This document shows, in pieces, positions 8,944 to 17,472 of a DNA stretch of 64,000 nucleotides (the first letter of the stretch is position 1; every line of letters begins with the position of its first letter). Under the pieces are notes generated by a model that saw only the letters and a program-made list of their open reading frames with translations, had not been told where the DNA came from and made no database searches. The DNA comes from an uncultured Anaeroplasmataceae bacterium. Its GTDB lineage: Bacteria > Bacillota_I > Bacilli_A > Acholeplasmatales > Anaeroplasmataceae. The position numbers and the translations under genes are program-made. The stretch lies in the NCBI GenBank assembly GCA_944325035.1, contig CALUYM010000005.1:1-64000 (forward strand). The letters run 5' to 3'.

Positions 8944-10160
8944 AAAGGCTCCTTATAAAAAATGCGTTTAATTTCTTTTTGTCCAGATAAAATTAATCCT
9001 TTAATAATTGGAGAATAATCTTCTAAACTTTGAATCTGATTATTTTCATCTAAAATTTTAATATCATTGATATCATAATTCAAACTTTGATCACTGTGGA
9101 GATATGCAGTTTGTCTTACCGATGTCGAAAAATAATAATATGGTCGATATTTAGGATTCATCTTATCATAAATTGTTCTAGCTACAAAACTCGCTTTTTC
9201 ACTATCTATTTCTAGTGGTGTAAATAAGCTTCGTTTTTCAAACGATAAAGCCAAATCACGTAAAATTAAATCACTTGATTTAGTTAACTGCTTAATTAAC
9301 CCATTTACATATGAATCATCTAATAAAACATAACTGGATAAATCATTCGTATCTTTCATTACACTAACTAATTCTTCACATGATGCATCAACTTTAATAT
9401 CATTCTCAGCTAAATCATAGATACGATGATAAATTGATTGTAATAACAAATCATAAGCATGAGCTTTTTTATGATAATACACTTGCCAATACATATGGTA
9501 TCTGGCCATAATATAAGACTCCAATGAATTAACACCACTTGCTCTACATACAATCTTATTATCAATTACCTTCATACTTCTTAGAATACGACGATAATCA
9601 ATATTACCATAAGCAGCTCCAGTAAAATAAGCATCCCGTGATAAATAATCCATTCGATCCACATCCAGTTGTGAAGAAACTAACGATTCAATTAAAGGAT
9701 ACTTACCTTTATGACCAATGACATTAGCAATATCTTCTGCCATACCTGGTATATCTTTTAAGCGCTTGTTAATTTCAGTATCACCTAAAATAAGATTGAT
9801 AGACATTTGTTCGTGACTTACTTTCATAACATGCTCAAAAGCATGAGAATATGGTCCATGACCAATATCATGCAACATTGCTGAAGCTAAAAATATTAAT
9901 TGTTCATACTCTGTTAAAGCTTCTGCTAAGCCTTCTACTTGAATTAGACATTGACGTGCCAATTCGTAGGCACCTAGCGAATGGGTAAATCGTGAATGTT
10001 CTGCAGTTTGAAAAACCATTGAAACTCCAGATAACTGACGAATACGACGAAGACGTTGGAACTCATAAGTATCAATTAACTTTAAAAATAACTCATATTC
10101 GATTGTAATATAACCATAAATAGGATCTCTAAAAACTTTAGCACGCTCTAATTTTAACAT
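8928..10160 (-). CDS. HD-domain phosphohydrolase, YwfO type
   Basis: Predicted metal-dependent nucleotide phosphohydrolase of the dGTPase-like HD superfamily (410 aa). The metal-binding pattern is clear: an early His in TRFTHSLGAYELA, the HD pair in LHDIGHGPYSHAFEH around residues 97-110, and the distal Asp in QLDVDRMDYLSRD. Family members such as B. subtilis YwfO and E. faecalis EF1143 act on (d)NTPs; the exact substrate here is not visible. Starts after AAGGAG, overlaps the end of the upstream membrane-protein gene by 7 bp and the start of rnmV by 16 bp. Confidence 0.85.
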   Translation of the reverse strand: MLKLERAKVFRDPIYGYITIEYELFLKLIDTYEFQRLRRIRQLSGVSMVFQTAEHSRFTHSLGAYELARQCLIQVEGLAEALTEYEQLIFLASAMLHDIGHGPYSHAFEHVMKVSHEQMSINLILGDTEINKRLKDIPGMAEDIANVIGHKGKYPLIESLVSSQLDVDRMDYLSRDAYFTGAAYGNIDYRRILRSMKVIDNKIVCRASGVNSLESYIMARYHMYWQVYYHKKAHAYDLLLQSIYHRIYDLAENDIKVDASCEELVSVMKDTNDLSSYVLLDDSYVNGLIKQLTKSSDLILRDLALSFEKRSLFTPLEIDSEKASFVARTIYDKMNPKYRPYYYFSTSVRQTAYLHSDQSLNYDINDIKILDENNQIQSLEDYSPIIKGLILSGQKEIKRIFYKEPLCMVK

Positions 10161-11002
10161 TGCGGCTCCTTCCCTTCTTCCGATTCAAAGGCAGCTTCTT
10201 TTGAAGCTTCGTCATTTTGATCTAGAGCAAGCAACTTTTCTTTTTTCATTTGTTCAAGTGCTTCTTCTAATTCACTAAAATTTAAAGCCTTAACCTTTCT
10301 TCTGACCGCATCCTTATCAGCATGATAAAGGTACTCTTTTAAAATCGATTGCTTACGAAGTGTCATATCTAAGTACCCAACAACACAAAAAATTGATGAG
10401 CCAATCATTGTTTCTATTATATCTAACATTGTATCTTGCAAAGCATCGCGGCCTGAGAATTGAATCGAATAATCAATATTATCTTTATAACGTTGCATAT
10501 TTGAACCAAAAATACCATCAATTGTGAATTCAAAAGTTTCCCATACGCATTCACATGCTAATGCAAAACAAAAACAAAATATTGCAATAAATCCAGGAGA
10601 AAGACGGAAAGTTACACCTTTTCGTTCATTTAAAAAATAAATAATAATAAAACCTAAAACGGCGATAAACGAACCACTAAATGTATGTAAAATATTATCC
10701 CACCAACTGAATCTAATATAAAATTCAAAAATTTCACCAAATAACAAACATGCCGTTGTAAATAAAAGATATATAATTTCTATAATAATCGGTAAGTTTA
10801 CTTTAAAAACACGTTCAACTAAAGTTGGCACAAAACTTAGTAAAAACAATGCTACGCTTTGAGTTAAAATAAAATCAAAATTTGTTTCTCGATGTGCTTT
10901 TATATTTAAAACTAGTCCAGCTATACTATAACCAATCATGGCTAATGATAAAACTCGAATAACACGATATAGTATTTTACCAAATTTTAAAGATTTTGTC
11001 AT
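10154..11002 (-). CDS. Membrane protein of the YjdF/DUF2238 type
   Basis: Polytopic protein (282 aa) with about six hydrophobic helices in the first 200 residues, then a soluble, charged C-terminal tail. Conserved-looking features in the membrane part are WWDNILHTFSG, CECVWETFEF and DTMLDIIETMIGS, which resemble the YjdF family of unknown function; the acidic and His residues buried among the helices could bind a metal, but that is speculation. I choose ATG 11002 because GGTGA lies just upstream; an ATG at 11038 lacks a ribosome site. It heads the overlapping run that reaches ispE. Confidence 0.6.
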   Translation of the reverse strand: MTKSLKFGKILYRVIRVLSLAMIGYSIAGLVLNIKAHRETNFDFILTQSVALFLLSFVPTLVERVFKVNLPIIIEIIYLLFTTACLLFGEIFEFYIRFSWWDNILHTFSGSFIAVLGFIIIYFLNERKGVTFRLSPGFIAIFCFCFALACECVWETFEFTIDGIFGSNMQRYKDNIDYSIQFSGRDALQDTMLDIIETMIGSSIFCVVGYLDMTLRKQSILKEYLYHADKDAVRRKVKALNFSELEEALEQMKKEKLLALDQNDEASKEAAFESEEGKEPQC

Positions 11003-11174
11003 TTTTTCACCCATTTCATTTTTAAATAATAATAGCATACTTTTTTTAAATTCTCAATTTATTACTTAAAAATAATCATAGTGTTTTTAAAAAAATTTTT
11101 CATTAGATAAATTTTGTTTTACTATTATAAAAATTGTAATATTTAATTTTTAACCAATAAGTTTTGTTTTAATT

Positions 11175-11203
11175 GCATATCATAGTTAGCTAATGCATAC
11201 GAT
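11175..11203 (+). promoter_or_regulatory. SigE-type promoter of cwlJ-gerQ
   Basis: GCATATC (11175-11181), 14-bp spacer, CATACGAT (11196-11203) fits the SigE consensus KMATATT-N14-CATACAHT at 6 of 7 and 7 of 8 positions. Expected transcription start is near 11210, the first G of GGTGAT, giving a leader of only about 9 nt. In B. subtilis cwlJ-gerQ is SigE-dependent. Confidence 0.7.
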
Positions 11204-11218
11204 TAGATAGGTGATTAA

Positions 11219-11638
11219 ATGGCCGTTATAAAACATACTAGTGAAGAGGTAAAACTATTAGCTCGGTTAATGAGAGCAGAGGCGGAAGGAGAGGGTAAAC
11301 TGGGAATGTTACTGGTTGGTAATGTTGGTGTTAATCGGGTTAGAGCTAATTGTTTAGACTTTAAAGACATTAATACGATTAATCAAATGGTTTTTCAATC
11401 TCCTGGTGGCTTTGAAGCAACACAAAAAAATTACTTCTACCAAGCTGCTAGAGAAGTTGATATTAACTTAGCAAAACGTGTTATCAATGGTGAACGGTTT
11501 TCCCCGGCCACAACTGCCCTTTGGTTTTATAATCCCTTCGGTGAAGCATGCCGTGCTCAGTGGTATGGCCAGTGGAATAGTGGAAAATATAAAAACCATT
11601 GTTTCTACCAACCTTTAGAAAGTGAAAATTGTTATTAG
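11219..11638 (+). CDS. cwlJ: Spore cortex-lytic enzyme CwlJ
   Basis: Germination hydrolase that degrades cortex peptidoglycan; its activation by Ca-dipicolinate is known from Bacillus. The 139 aa match the length of B. subtilis CwlJ (142 aa) rather than SleB, with no signal peptide or peptidoglycan-binding repeat. Hallmarks are LLARLMRAEAEGEGKLGMLL, GNVGVNR and a C-terminal LWFYNP...CFYQP segment; the Glu in RAEAEGE is the likely catalytic acid. It is the first gene of a two-gene unit with gerQ, whose product is needed for CwlJ placement in the coat. A SigE-type promoter lies immediately upstream. Confidence 0.95.
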   Translation: MAVIKHTSEEVKLLARLMRAEAEGEGKLGMLLVGNVGVNRVRANCLDFKDINTINQMVFQSPGGFEATQKNYFYQAAREVDINLAKRVINGERFSPATTALWFYNPFGEACRAQWYGQWNSGKYKNHCFYQPLESENCY

Positions 11639-11652
11639 GAGGAACTTTATTT

Positions 11653-12018
11653 ATGAATTTTTGTCAATTCCCGCAGTATCCTTATTATATGAGTCCCAAT
11701 TTTATGAATCCAATGTATAATCAGTATCCAAATCCTGAAAATTATCCAGCACTACCAAATGAAGAATCATATATTGAAAATATTTTACGCCTTAATTTAG
11801 GTAAACCGGTGTCTATTTATATGAACTTTGAAAACAGTCAATGGGGTTCTAAGATTTTCAAAGGAATCTTAGAAGCAGCTGGAAAAGATCATATTATTAT
11901 TTCTGATCGTGATACTGGAATGAGGTATTTGTTATTAACTATTTATCTAAACTATGTAACATTTGATGAAGAAATAAATTATTATTATCCGTATAAAGAT
12001 ACACAATCAATTAAATAA
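11653..12018 (+). CDS. gerQ: Spore coat protein GerQ
   Basis: Inner-coat protein required for CwlJ localisation and function. The N-terminus is rich in Pro, Tyr, Asn and Gln (residues 1-40), followed by the conserved GerQ domain: SYIENILRLNLGK, a Trp-containing IYMNFENSQWGSKIFKG, the DHIIISDRDTGMRYLLLTIYL segment and YVTFDEEINY. I start at ATG 11653, ten bases after AGGAGG; the ATG at 11629 is inside the end of cwlJ and precedes that ribosome site. The resulting 121 aa overlap nothing. Lysines in the N-terminal part of Bacillus GerQ are transglutaminase targets; here few lysines precede the domain. Confidence 0.93.
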   Translation: MNFCQFPQYPYYMSPNFMNPMYNQYPNPENYPALPNEESYIENILRLNLGKPVSIYMNFENSQWGSKIFKGILEAAGKDHIIISDRDTGMRYLLLTIYLNYVTFDEEINYYYPYKDTQSIK

Positions 12019-12048
12019 ATATGATATACTTATTTTAGAGGTGGTAAA

Positions 12049-12453
12049 ATGAGTTGTATATTTTGTAAAATTGCAAATAAAGAAATTCCTTCAAGTGTTG
12101 TCTATGAAACTGAAAATGTAATTGCGATTCTTGACTTATCGCAAGCTAATCAAGGTCATACTTTAGTTATGCCAAAATCACATTATGCTAATATTTTAGA
12201 GTTACCTGATAATATAGCTAGTGAATTAGCCTTAGCTACAGTTAAAGTTGCAAAAGCGATTGACGAAGCATTTCATCCAGATGGAATAAATATTTTAAAT
12301 AACTGCAAAGAAGCAGCTGGTCAAACAGTAATGCATGTACATGTTCACATTATTCCTAGAATGAAAGATGATGGAATTGAAATTGAATTAGCTAATAATG
12401 AAGGTAAATATGATTTATCTTCCATTTGCAATAAAATTAAACACTATCTATAA
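12049..12453 (+). CDS. HIT-family nucleotide hydrolase/transferase
   Basis: Cytoplasmic HIT protein, 134 aa. N-terminal CIFCKIANKEIPSSVVYE with a CxxC that usually binds zinc, and the catalytic histidine triad VMHVHVHIIPR near residue 98. Resembles B. subtilis Hit and PKCI/HINT enzymes, which hydrolyse adenosine phosphoramidates; the physiological substrate is unknown. An extended -10 (TGATATACT ending at 12030) and GAGGTGG precede it. A strong terminator follows. Confidence 0.9.
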   Translation: MSCIFCKIANKEIPSSVVYETENVIAILDLSQANQGHTLVMPKSHYANILELPDNIASELALATVKVAKAIDEAFHPDGINILNNCKEAAGQTVMHVHVHIIPRMKDDGIEIELANNEGKYDLSSICNKIKHYL

Positions 12454-12457
12454 GACT

Positions 12458-12506
12458 AAAAGGTCTGTAAACACCCTTAATGTTGGGTTTTTACAGACCT
12501 TTTTAT
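12458..12506. terminator. Bidirectional terminator between hit and the helicase gene
   Basis: Nearly perfect 19-bp stem: outer arms AAAAGGTCTGTAAA and TTTACAGACCTTTT, inner ACCC/GGGT, flanked by A and T runs on both sides, so it can serve both converging genes. Confidence 0.9.
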
Positions 12507-12541
12507 AATCTAATATTTAACTTTTATTCAGTTATAAAAAT

Positions 12542-14881
12542 TTAAGAAGTATAGTGTTTTTCATTAAAGAAAAACTCAATATTTGTTCTTAACATATTTT
12601 CACCATTTAAAGTAATTCGATGAGACCATTCTTTAGGCATTAATCGTTGATATAAGTTCATCTTATAACGCTCATCTACTAAAATAACCACACCACGATC
12701 TTCTTCTGTCCTTATAACACGTCCAGCAGCCTGAACCACTTTATTGAAACCTGGATATGTATAAGCATAATCAAAGCCTAATCCATATTTTTCATCAAAG
12801 AACTCTTTTAATAAATTATTCTCAACATTTACCTGAGGAATCCCAACACCAACAACAATAACTCCGTTTAATAAATCACCCACAAAGTCAACGCCTTCTG
12901 AAAAGGAACCACCTAAAACAAAAAGACCTAAATGTGGATGAGCTGTATCCTTAAACTTATTAAAAATCTTTTCTCGTTCATAATCACTTGATGACTGACT
13001 TTGCAAAACAATTTCTGTATCCTTTACATTAAGATGAGCTAACACTAAATCAATATATTTATATGATGGAAAAAACACAATATAATTTCCTGGTTTAGCA
13101 TACACAAGACTTTCGATTGTTTTTACAATATCAGGAATTGTCTTAACGCGATCTTTGTATTTAGTAGAAATATTGTCTTTTATTATCAATTTTAAATTAT
13201 CTTGATCAAAAGGAGATGGTAAAACCAAATATTTCCCATTTCCTTGAGTTAATAGATCCATATAATACTTAATTGGAAATAATGTTGCACTAAAGAATAC
13301 TGTCCCTTTGGTTTTATATCTAATAGTATCATAAATAAAACTTGATGCATCACAACATTTCAAAATTAGTTCAAAATGATTATCATCTTTTTTCTTAACA
13401 ATGAATAAATGATCAGAACCAAAGAATTCTAAAGTATCAACGAAATCTTTTAATTCAAAATATAAATTCATAACCTTGTCTTTTTCTGGAATATCTTTAT
13501 TATCTGTTAAAATTATATTTACCCTTGTGGATAAGTGTTTCAAATGTGATATTAATTCATCGTCTATAAAATGGGAGTAATAAAACAAATTTTCATTAAT
13601 TAAATTATCGTATTGTGATAATGCTTGATAGAAAAAATGGACAACTCTTGCCACTTTAGAGTCATAGCCTCCAATCAGGTCCTCAAGTTTGCCTGGGACT
13701 AAACTATCTAATGATGCACTATACATATCCTTGGATCTCTCAACTAAGTTATGTGCCTCATCGCACAAAATTTTAGGAGTGTATTCTGTATCTTCAAAAT
13801 ACCTAACTAAATGAGCTTTAGGATCAAAAACATAATTATAATCACATACAACTAAATCACAAAAATAAGATAAATCAAGGGAAAATTCAAATGCACAAAT
13901 ATTATGTTTTAAACTATAAGATTTGATAATGTCTGGAGTAAACAAAGTTTCATTTTTATAAACATCTTCAATTGCGTGCCGTAAACGGTTAAAATATCCC
14001 TTGGCAAACGGACAATCTTCTACCTCGCATCTGTCTTTCCCTAATAAACAGCTTTTTGTCTTAGATGAAATAACGATTGAGTGCATATTTAATCCAGCTT
14101 TTTCTAATAATTTTATAGTATCAATCACCACTGTTCTTCCCATTGTTTTAGCCGTTAAGTAAAAGATTTTTTCATGAGGTTCTTGAATTGATTTCAATGT
14201 ACTGAATAGTGTCGCCATAGTCTTACCAATACCCGTTGGAGCTATAGCATAAAGTGTTTCATTAGTTGACATTGCAAAATATGTTGCCTTCATTAATTCT
14301 TGTTGTCCTGCTCGTTTATTTTTAAATGGAAATTTAACGTTTTTAATCGAATCAAGTTTTAAAGCTAATGCATTATCTAAAACATTCAACCATAACGCAT
14401 ATTTTTCTAAACTCTCTTTGAAGAAGGTTTCAAGTTCATAGCGTGTAAATGTTAAATCAAAACTTTTTGTTTTATATTCTTTAATTTCAATATAAGTTAA
14501 TCGTAATTCAATTTCATCTAAAGCTTCAGCTTCTAAATATATATATCCGTATAACTTAAGTTGAGCTAAATGTTCTTTATGGTAGTCAATATCAATATTT
14601 TTTAAATTCTCTTCTGTAGATTTAATTTCTTCTAAAATTAATTTTCCATTTTCATTTAAAACTCCATCGATAAAACCATGTATTTTAAACTCATAATCTA
14701 AAACATTATAATTATATTTTACATAGTATTCTTTTTTACTTTCACTATTATATTTATGTTGTAAATAGCTATGCGCACGTTTTCCTTCCTCTTGACTTCG
14801 ATTCGAAAAAAACTCATTCGTTAAGTCGCCAGAAGAATATAAAAACGTCGCAATTTCTTTAACGGCAATTGTCTTTTTCAT
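12542..14881 (-). CDS. DinG/XPD-like helicase with N-terminal PD-(D/E)XK nuclease-like domain
   Basis: Superfamily 2 DNA helicase of the Rad3/DinG group, 779 aa. Residues 1-180 resemble a Cas4/RecB-type PD-(D/E)XK domain: GFIDG (Asp72), LEEIKS (Glu85, Lys87) and Gln107 followed by Tyr. Helicase motif I APTGIGKT is at 214-221, four cysteines between about 270 and 350 form the likely 4Fe-4S site (SCLLGKDRCEVEDCPF and later C residues), DEAH motif II is LCDEAHN, and the C-terminal motif VI is QAAGRVIRTEEDRG. Likely role is DNA repair or replication-fork processing. ATG 14881 follows GGTGAGG; the upstream GTG is inside that site. Confidence 0.88.
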   Translation of the reverse strand: MKKTIAVKEIATFLYSSGDLTNEFFSNRSQEEGKRAHSYLQHKYNSESKKEYYVKYNYNVLDYEFKIHGFIDGVLNENGKLILEEIKSTEENLKNIDIDYHKEHLAQLKLYGYIYLEAEALDEIELRLTYIEIKEYKTKSFDLTFTRYELETFFKESLEKYALWLNVLDNALALKLDSIKNVKFPFKNKRAGQQELMKATYFAMSTNETLYAIAPTGIGKTMATLFSTLKSIQEPHEKIFYLTAKTMGRTVVIDTIKLLEKAGLNMHSIVISSKTKSCLLGKDRCEVEDCPFAKGYFNRLRHAIEDVYKNETLFTPDIIKSYSLKHNICAFEFSLDLSYFCDLVVCDYNYVFDPKAHLVRYFEDTEYTPKILCDEAHNLVERSKDMYSASLDSLVPGKLEDLIGGYDSKVARVVHFFYQALSQYDNLINENLFYYSHFIDDELISHLKHLSTRVNIILTDNKDIPEKDKVMNLYFELKDFVDTLEFFGSDHLFIVKKKDDNHFELILKCCDASSFIYDTIRYKTKGTVFFSATLFPIKYYMDLLTQGNGKYLVLPSPFDQDNLKLIIKDNISTKYKDRVKTIPDIVKTIESLVYAKPGNYIVFFPSYKYIDLVLAHLNVKDTEIVLQSQSSSDYEREKIFNKFKDTAHPHLGLFVLGGSFSEGVDFVGDLLNGVIVVGVGIPQVNVENNLLKEFFDEKYGLGFDYAYTYPGFNKVVQAAGRVIRTEEDRGVVILVDERYKMNLYQRLMPKEWSHRITLNGENMLRTNIEFFFNEKHYTS

Positions 14882-15063
14882 ATTTTTCCTCACCAGAATT
14901 AAAATTACTTATACACTTTTAATACATTTATTATAACTACTATAATTTTAATATTCAATCTTAATTAATCATAAACACCCTATGCTTAAATTTCTTGTCA
15001 TTATTATCTACTAAAAGATATTGTAAATGCATAATCAATATTTAATATATATAAGATAAATTA

Positions 15064-15090
15064 TAAAAAAGGATTAGCTTAAAGCTAACC
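15064..15090 (-). terminator. Terminator overlapping the mgtC stop
   Basis: Ten-bp near-palindromic stem at 15071-15090 followed on the minus strand by TTTTTTAT. The mgtC stop codon (15085-15087) is within the stem. Confidence 0.85.
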
Positions 15091-15822
15091 CAAATATTCA
15101 ACAAAGTTTACGTAATCTAATCCTTCTAGCTTGGTAATTAAATCTTTGCAATATAAATATTTTCCATTCCTATTTTTACGTGCAAGCAGTGAAATCGAAT
15201 AAACACTAAGTCCTGAATTAGCATAAGATGAATCATATGCAATTGAACGAACTATTAATTCTTGTTCACGTATATATTCCAATAATTTTTTTAAATCTGG
15301 ACGACTTAATAATTCAACGTGAATTTCATAAGCTCTTGATTTTCTTTGTAGTTTAAGTTCCAATTTTGGTAATACAATTAAAGAAATAATAATAAATAAT
15401 GTGCTAATTAATGCTAATGTATAAAAAGCAATTCCTACAGCCAAGCCAACAGATCCTGTAGCCCATAAAGCAGCAGCCGTTGTCAGACCTTTAACTTGAT
15501 TACGACTTGTAACTAAAATTGTACCGGCACCTAAAAAACCAATTCCTGTTACAACACCGGCAGCCATACGTGAAACATCGGCATTTGGAGCAATAAATTC
15601 ATTAGTTAGCATCGAAACACAAGAACCAAGACAAACTAAAATATGGGTTCTAAGTCCAGCAACGTGATGTTTCGTTGCTCTTTCTGCGCCAATAATACCT
15701 CCGATTAGCACTGATAATACTACACGAATTAAAATCGAGTAGATATTGATATCTCCTGCCCAATTACCTAATAATTTTACGATTGGATCAATACTATGAT
15801 CTACTATTCCTTCTAAAAACAA
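15085..15822 (-). CDS. mgtC: MgtC/SapB-family membrane protein
   Basis: Inner-membrane protein of 245 aa. The MgtC signature region is present: LIGGIIGAERATKHHVAGLRTH and ITGIGFLGAG-type VVTGIGFLGAGTIL, with about five transmembrane helices to residue 150, then a soluble ACT-like C-terminal domain. MgtC proteins in pathogens modulate F1Fo ATP synthase and help growth at low Mg2+; the ancestral role in Gram-positives is uncertain. Translation appears to start at TTG; the ribosome site is weak (GAAGAG). The 5' leader is about 130 nt and could be regulatory. Confidence 0.85.
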   Translation of the reverse strand: MFLEGIVDHSIDPIVKLLGNWAGDINIYSILIRVVLSVLIGGIIGAERATKHHVAGLRTHILVCLGSCVSMLTNEFIAPNADVSRMAAGVVTGIGFLGAGTILVTSRNQVKGLTTAAALWATGSVGLAVGIAFYTLALISTLFIIISLIVLPKLELKLQRKSRAYEIHVELLSRPDLKKLLEYIREQELIVRSIAYDSSYANSGLSVYSISLLARKNRNGKYLYCKDLITKLEGLDYVNFVEYLG

Positions 15823-16000
15823 ACTCTTCTCTTCTGAGTAACTATAATTGTCTAAATGTTACCCTTTTTCCTTTCTAAAATATAGTTAGCTGATATTAGA
15901 CTTATCGCTTAAAATTTTTTTACATTCCATCACAATTATAACATAGTTTACTCTCTTAAAAAATATATTATATGAAGCTTTTATTAGTTTTTAATTGATA
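15823..16000 (-). promoter_or_regulatory. Promoter and long leader of mgtC
   Basis: An extended -10 (TGTTATAAT on the minus strand) lies near 15938-15946, about 115 nt before the start codon. Within the leader TAACTATA and TATAGTTA (near 15880 and 15840) are complementary and could form a long-range stem. I do not recognise an M-box or other known riboswitch. Confidence 0.35.
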
Positions 16001-16031
16001 ATAAAAGCGTAAGTTTTTGCTCACGCTTTTA
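16001..16031 (-). terminator. Terminator after the SPFH operon
   Basis: Arms 16003-16013 and 16020-16030 pair with one mismatch around a short loop, followed on the minus strand by TTATT. Confidence 0.75.
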
Positions 16032-16045
16032 CATCATTAACCGGT

Positions 16046-17017
16046 TTATTTATTTGAATCTAAATTATCATCATTTTTTATTAATTCTGCAATTGAAGTC
16101 ACAGTTGAGGCTAGATTTTGCATATTAGATGGAATAATTACCTTAGTTGATTTTCCGTCCGCAACTTTTTGCATAGCTTCATAACTCATTAATGTTAATA
16201 CTTCTTGTGTTGGTGTAGCATCTTTTAAGAATTCTAAACCTTCTGCTTCAGCCTTTCTTAACAAGCGAATACCTTCAGCTTCGGCTTCTTTAACTTTAAG
16301 GATAGATTCTGCTTCAGCCTCGGCCTTTTTAATTATAGCTTCTTTTTCTGCTTCAGCTCTTAAAATTTGTGATTCCTTATCACCTTCAGCTTGTAAGATT
16401 TTACTCTTTTTGTCACCTTCAGCAAGCAAGATTTTTTCTCTACGTTCACGTTCAGCACGCATTTGTCGTTCCATTGAATCACGAATATCTTGTGGTGGTA
16501 AAATATTCTTAACTTCCACACGATTTACTTTAATTCCCCAAGGATCAGTTGCTTCATCTAAAATTGAACGCATCTTATGATTAATGATATCACGACTTGT
16601 TAATGTCGCATCTAATTCAAGTTCTCCAATGATGTTACGTAATGTAGTAGCACTTAATTTTTCAATTGCAAACACAGGGTTTTCAACACCATATGCATAT
16701 AATTTTGGATCTAAAATAGTATAGAAAACAACTGTATCAATTTGCATTGTAACATTATCCTTTGTGATAACTGGTTGTGGTTCAAAATCTTTAACTTGTT
16801 CTTTCATTGAAATTACTTGAGCAATACGATCAATAAATGGACATAGAAAATGAATTCCTACACCCCAAGTAGTATAGTAACCTCCAAGTCGTTCAATAAT
16901 ATACTTATTAGTTTGTTTTACTACTCTGATTCTTGTGATTAAGTAAACAATAATTACAATTAACACAATTCCTAGGACCATAAATCCGACTAAAGCACCT
17001 GTTGATAAAAAATTCAT
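16046..17017 (-). CDS. SPFH/Band 7 membrane scaffold protein (QmcA/stomatin type)
   Basis: 323 aa with one N-terminal transmembrane helix (residues 6-28), a Band 7/SPFH domain to about 200, and a long alanine/glutamate-rich coiled coil at 190-265 with repeated AEAEKEA-like units. Proteins of this kind oligomerise into membrane microdomain platforms together with NfeD-like partners, which is exactly the gene found 14 bp upstream. The GGGAGG ribosome site supports the start. It is the last gene of a three-gene unit. Confidence 0.9.
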   Translation of the reverse strand: MNFLSTGALVGFMVLGIVLIVIIVYLITRIRVVKQTNKYIIERLGGYYTTWGVGIHFLCPFIDRIAQVISMKEQVKDFEPQPVITKDNVTMQIDTVVFYTILDPKLYAYGVENPVFAIEKLSATTLRNIIGELELDATLTSRDIINHKMRSILDEATDPWGIKVNRVEVKNILPPQDIRDSMERQMRAERERREKILLAEGDKKSKILQAEGDKESQILRAEAEKEAIIKKAEAEAESILKVKEAEAEGIRLLRKAEAEGLEFLKDATPTQEVLTLMSYEAMQKVADGKSTKVIIPSNMQNLASTVTSIAELIKNDDNLDSNK

Positions 17018-17031
17018 ATTTTTAACCTCCC

Positions 17032-17472
17032 TTATCTTTTTCTAACAACAATTTTATTACCTTTAATTGCGATGATAGTTACAACTTCACCGCTCCTTAC
17101 AAGGTCTGTTTCATTCTCTGGTAAAATCGCTTGATATATTACTCCGCTTATTTTTACACTTCCTGGATTAAATTTTGAAATCTCATCTTGTACTACGACT
17201 TCTTTTCCGATTAGATCATCTGCATTTGTTGACCTCTCTTGATTTTTCAATAGTTTCTTTAAAAATGGTCTCGTTAAAACAAGTGTCATAAGCGAAACTA
17301 ATGCAAAAATTAAAATTTGATAATAGTAAGCTAAATCAGTTGCTGCAGCCACAATCATAGCAACCAAAGACCCTAACGCAAACCAAATTGAAACTAAATC
17401 AAACGTTATAGCTTCTAAAATTATACAAATAATGAATACAGCTAACCATATCCAAATCATATAATCTGTCAT
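17032..17472 (-). CDS. NfeD-like membrane protein
   Basis: 146 aa. Residues 1-70 form three to four hydrophobic helices and residues 80-146 a small OB-fold domain (DLIGKEVVVQDEI...GSVKISGVIYQA), the architecture of short NfeD proteins (NfeD1b). These are partners of SPFH proteins and are thought to organise membrane platforms. GGAGGGTGAG precedes the ATG, which overlaps the previous stop by four bases. Confidence 0.88.
   Translation of the reverse strand: MTDYMIWIWLAVFIICIILEAITFDLVSIWFALGSLVAMIVAAATDLAYYYQILIFALVSLMTLVLTRPFLKKLLKNQERSTNADDLIGKEVVVQDEISKFNPGSVKISGVIYQAILPENETDLVRSGEVVTIIAIKGNKIVVRKR

Noticed and set aside
15823-16000. M-box Mg2+ riboswitch before mgtC
   Set aside because: The leader lacks the conserved M-box sequence blocks; only an unspecific long-range stem can be drawn.
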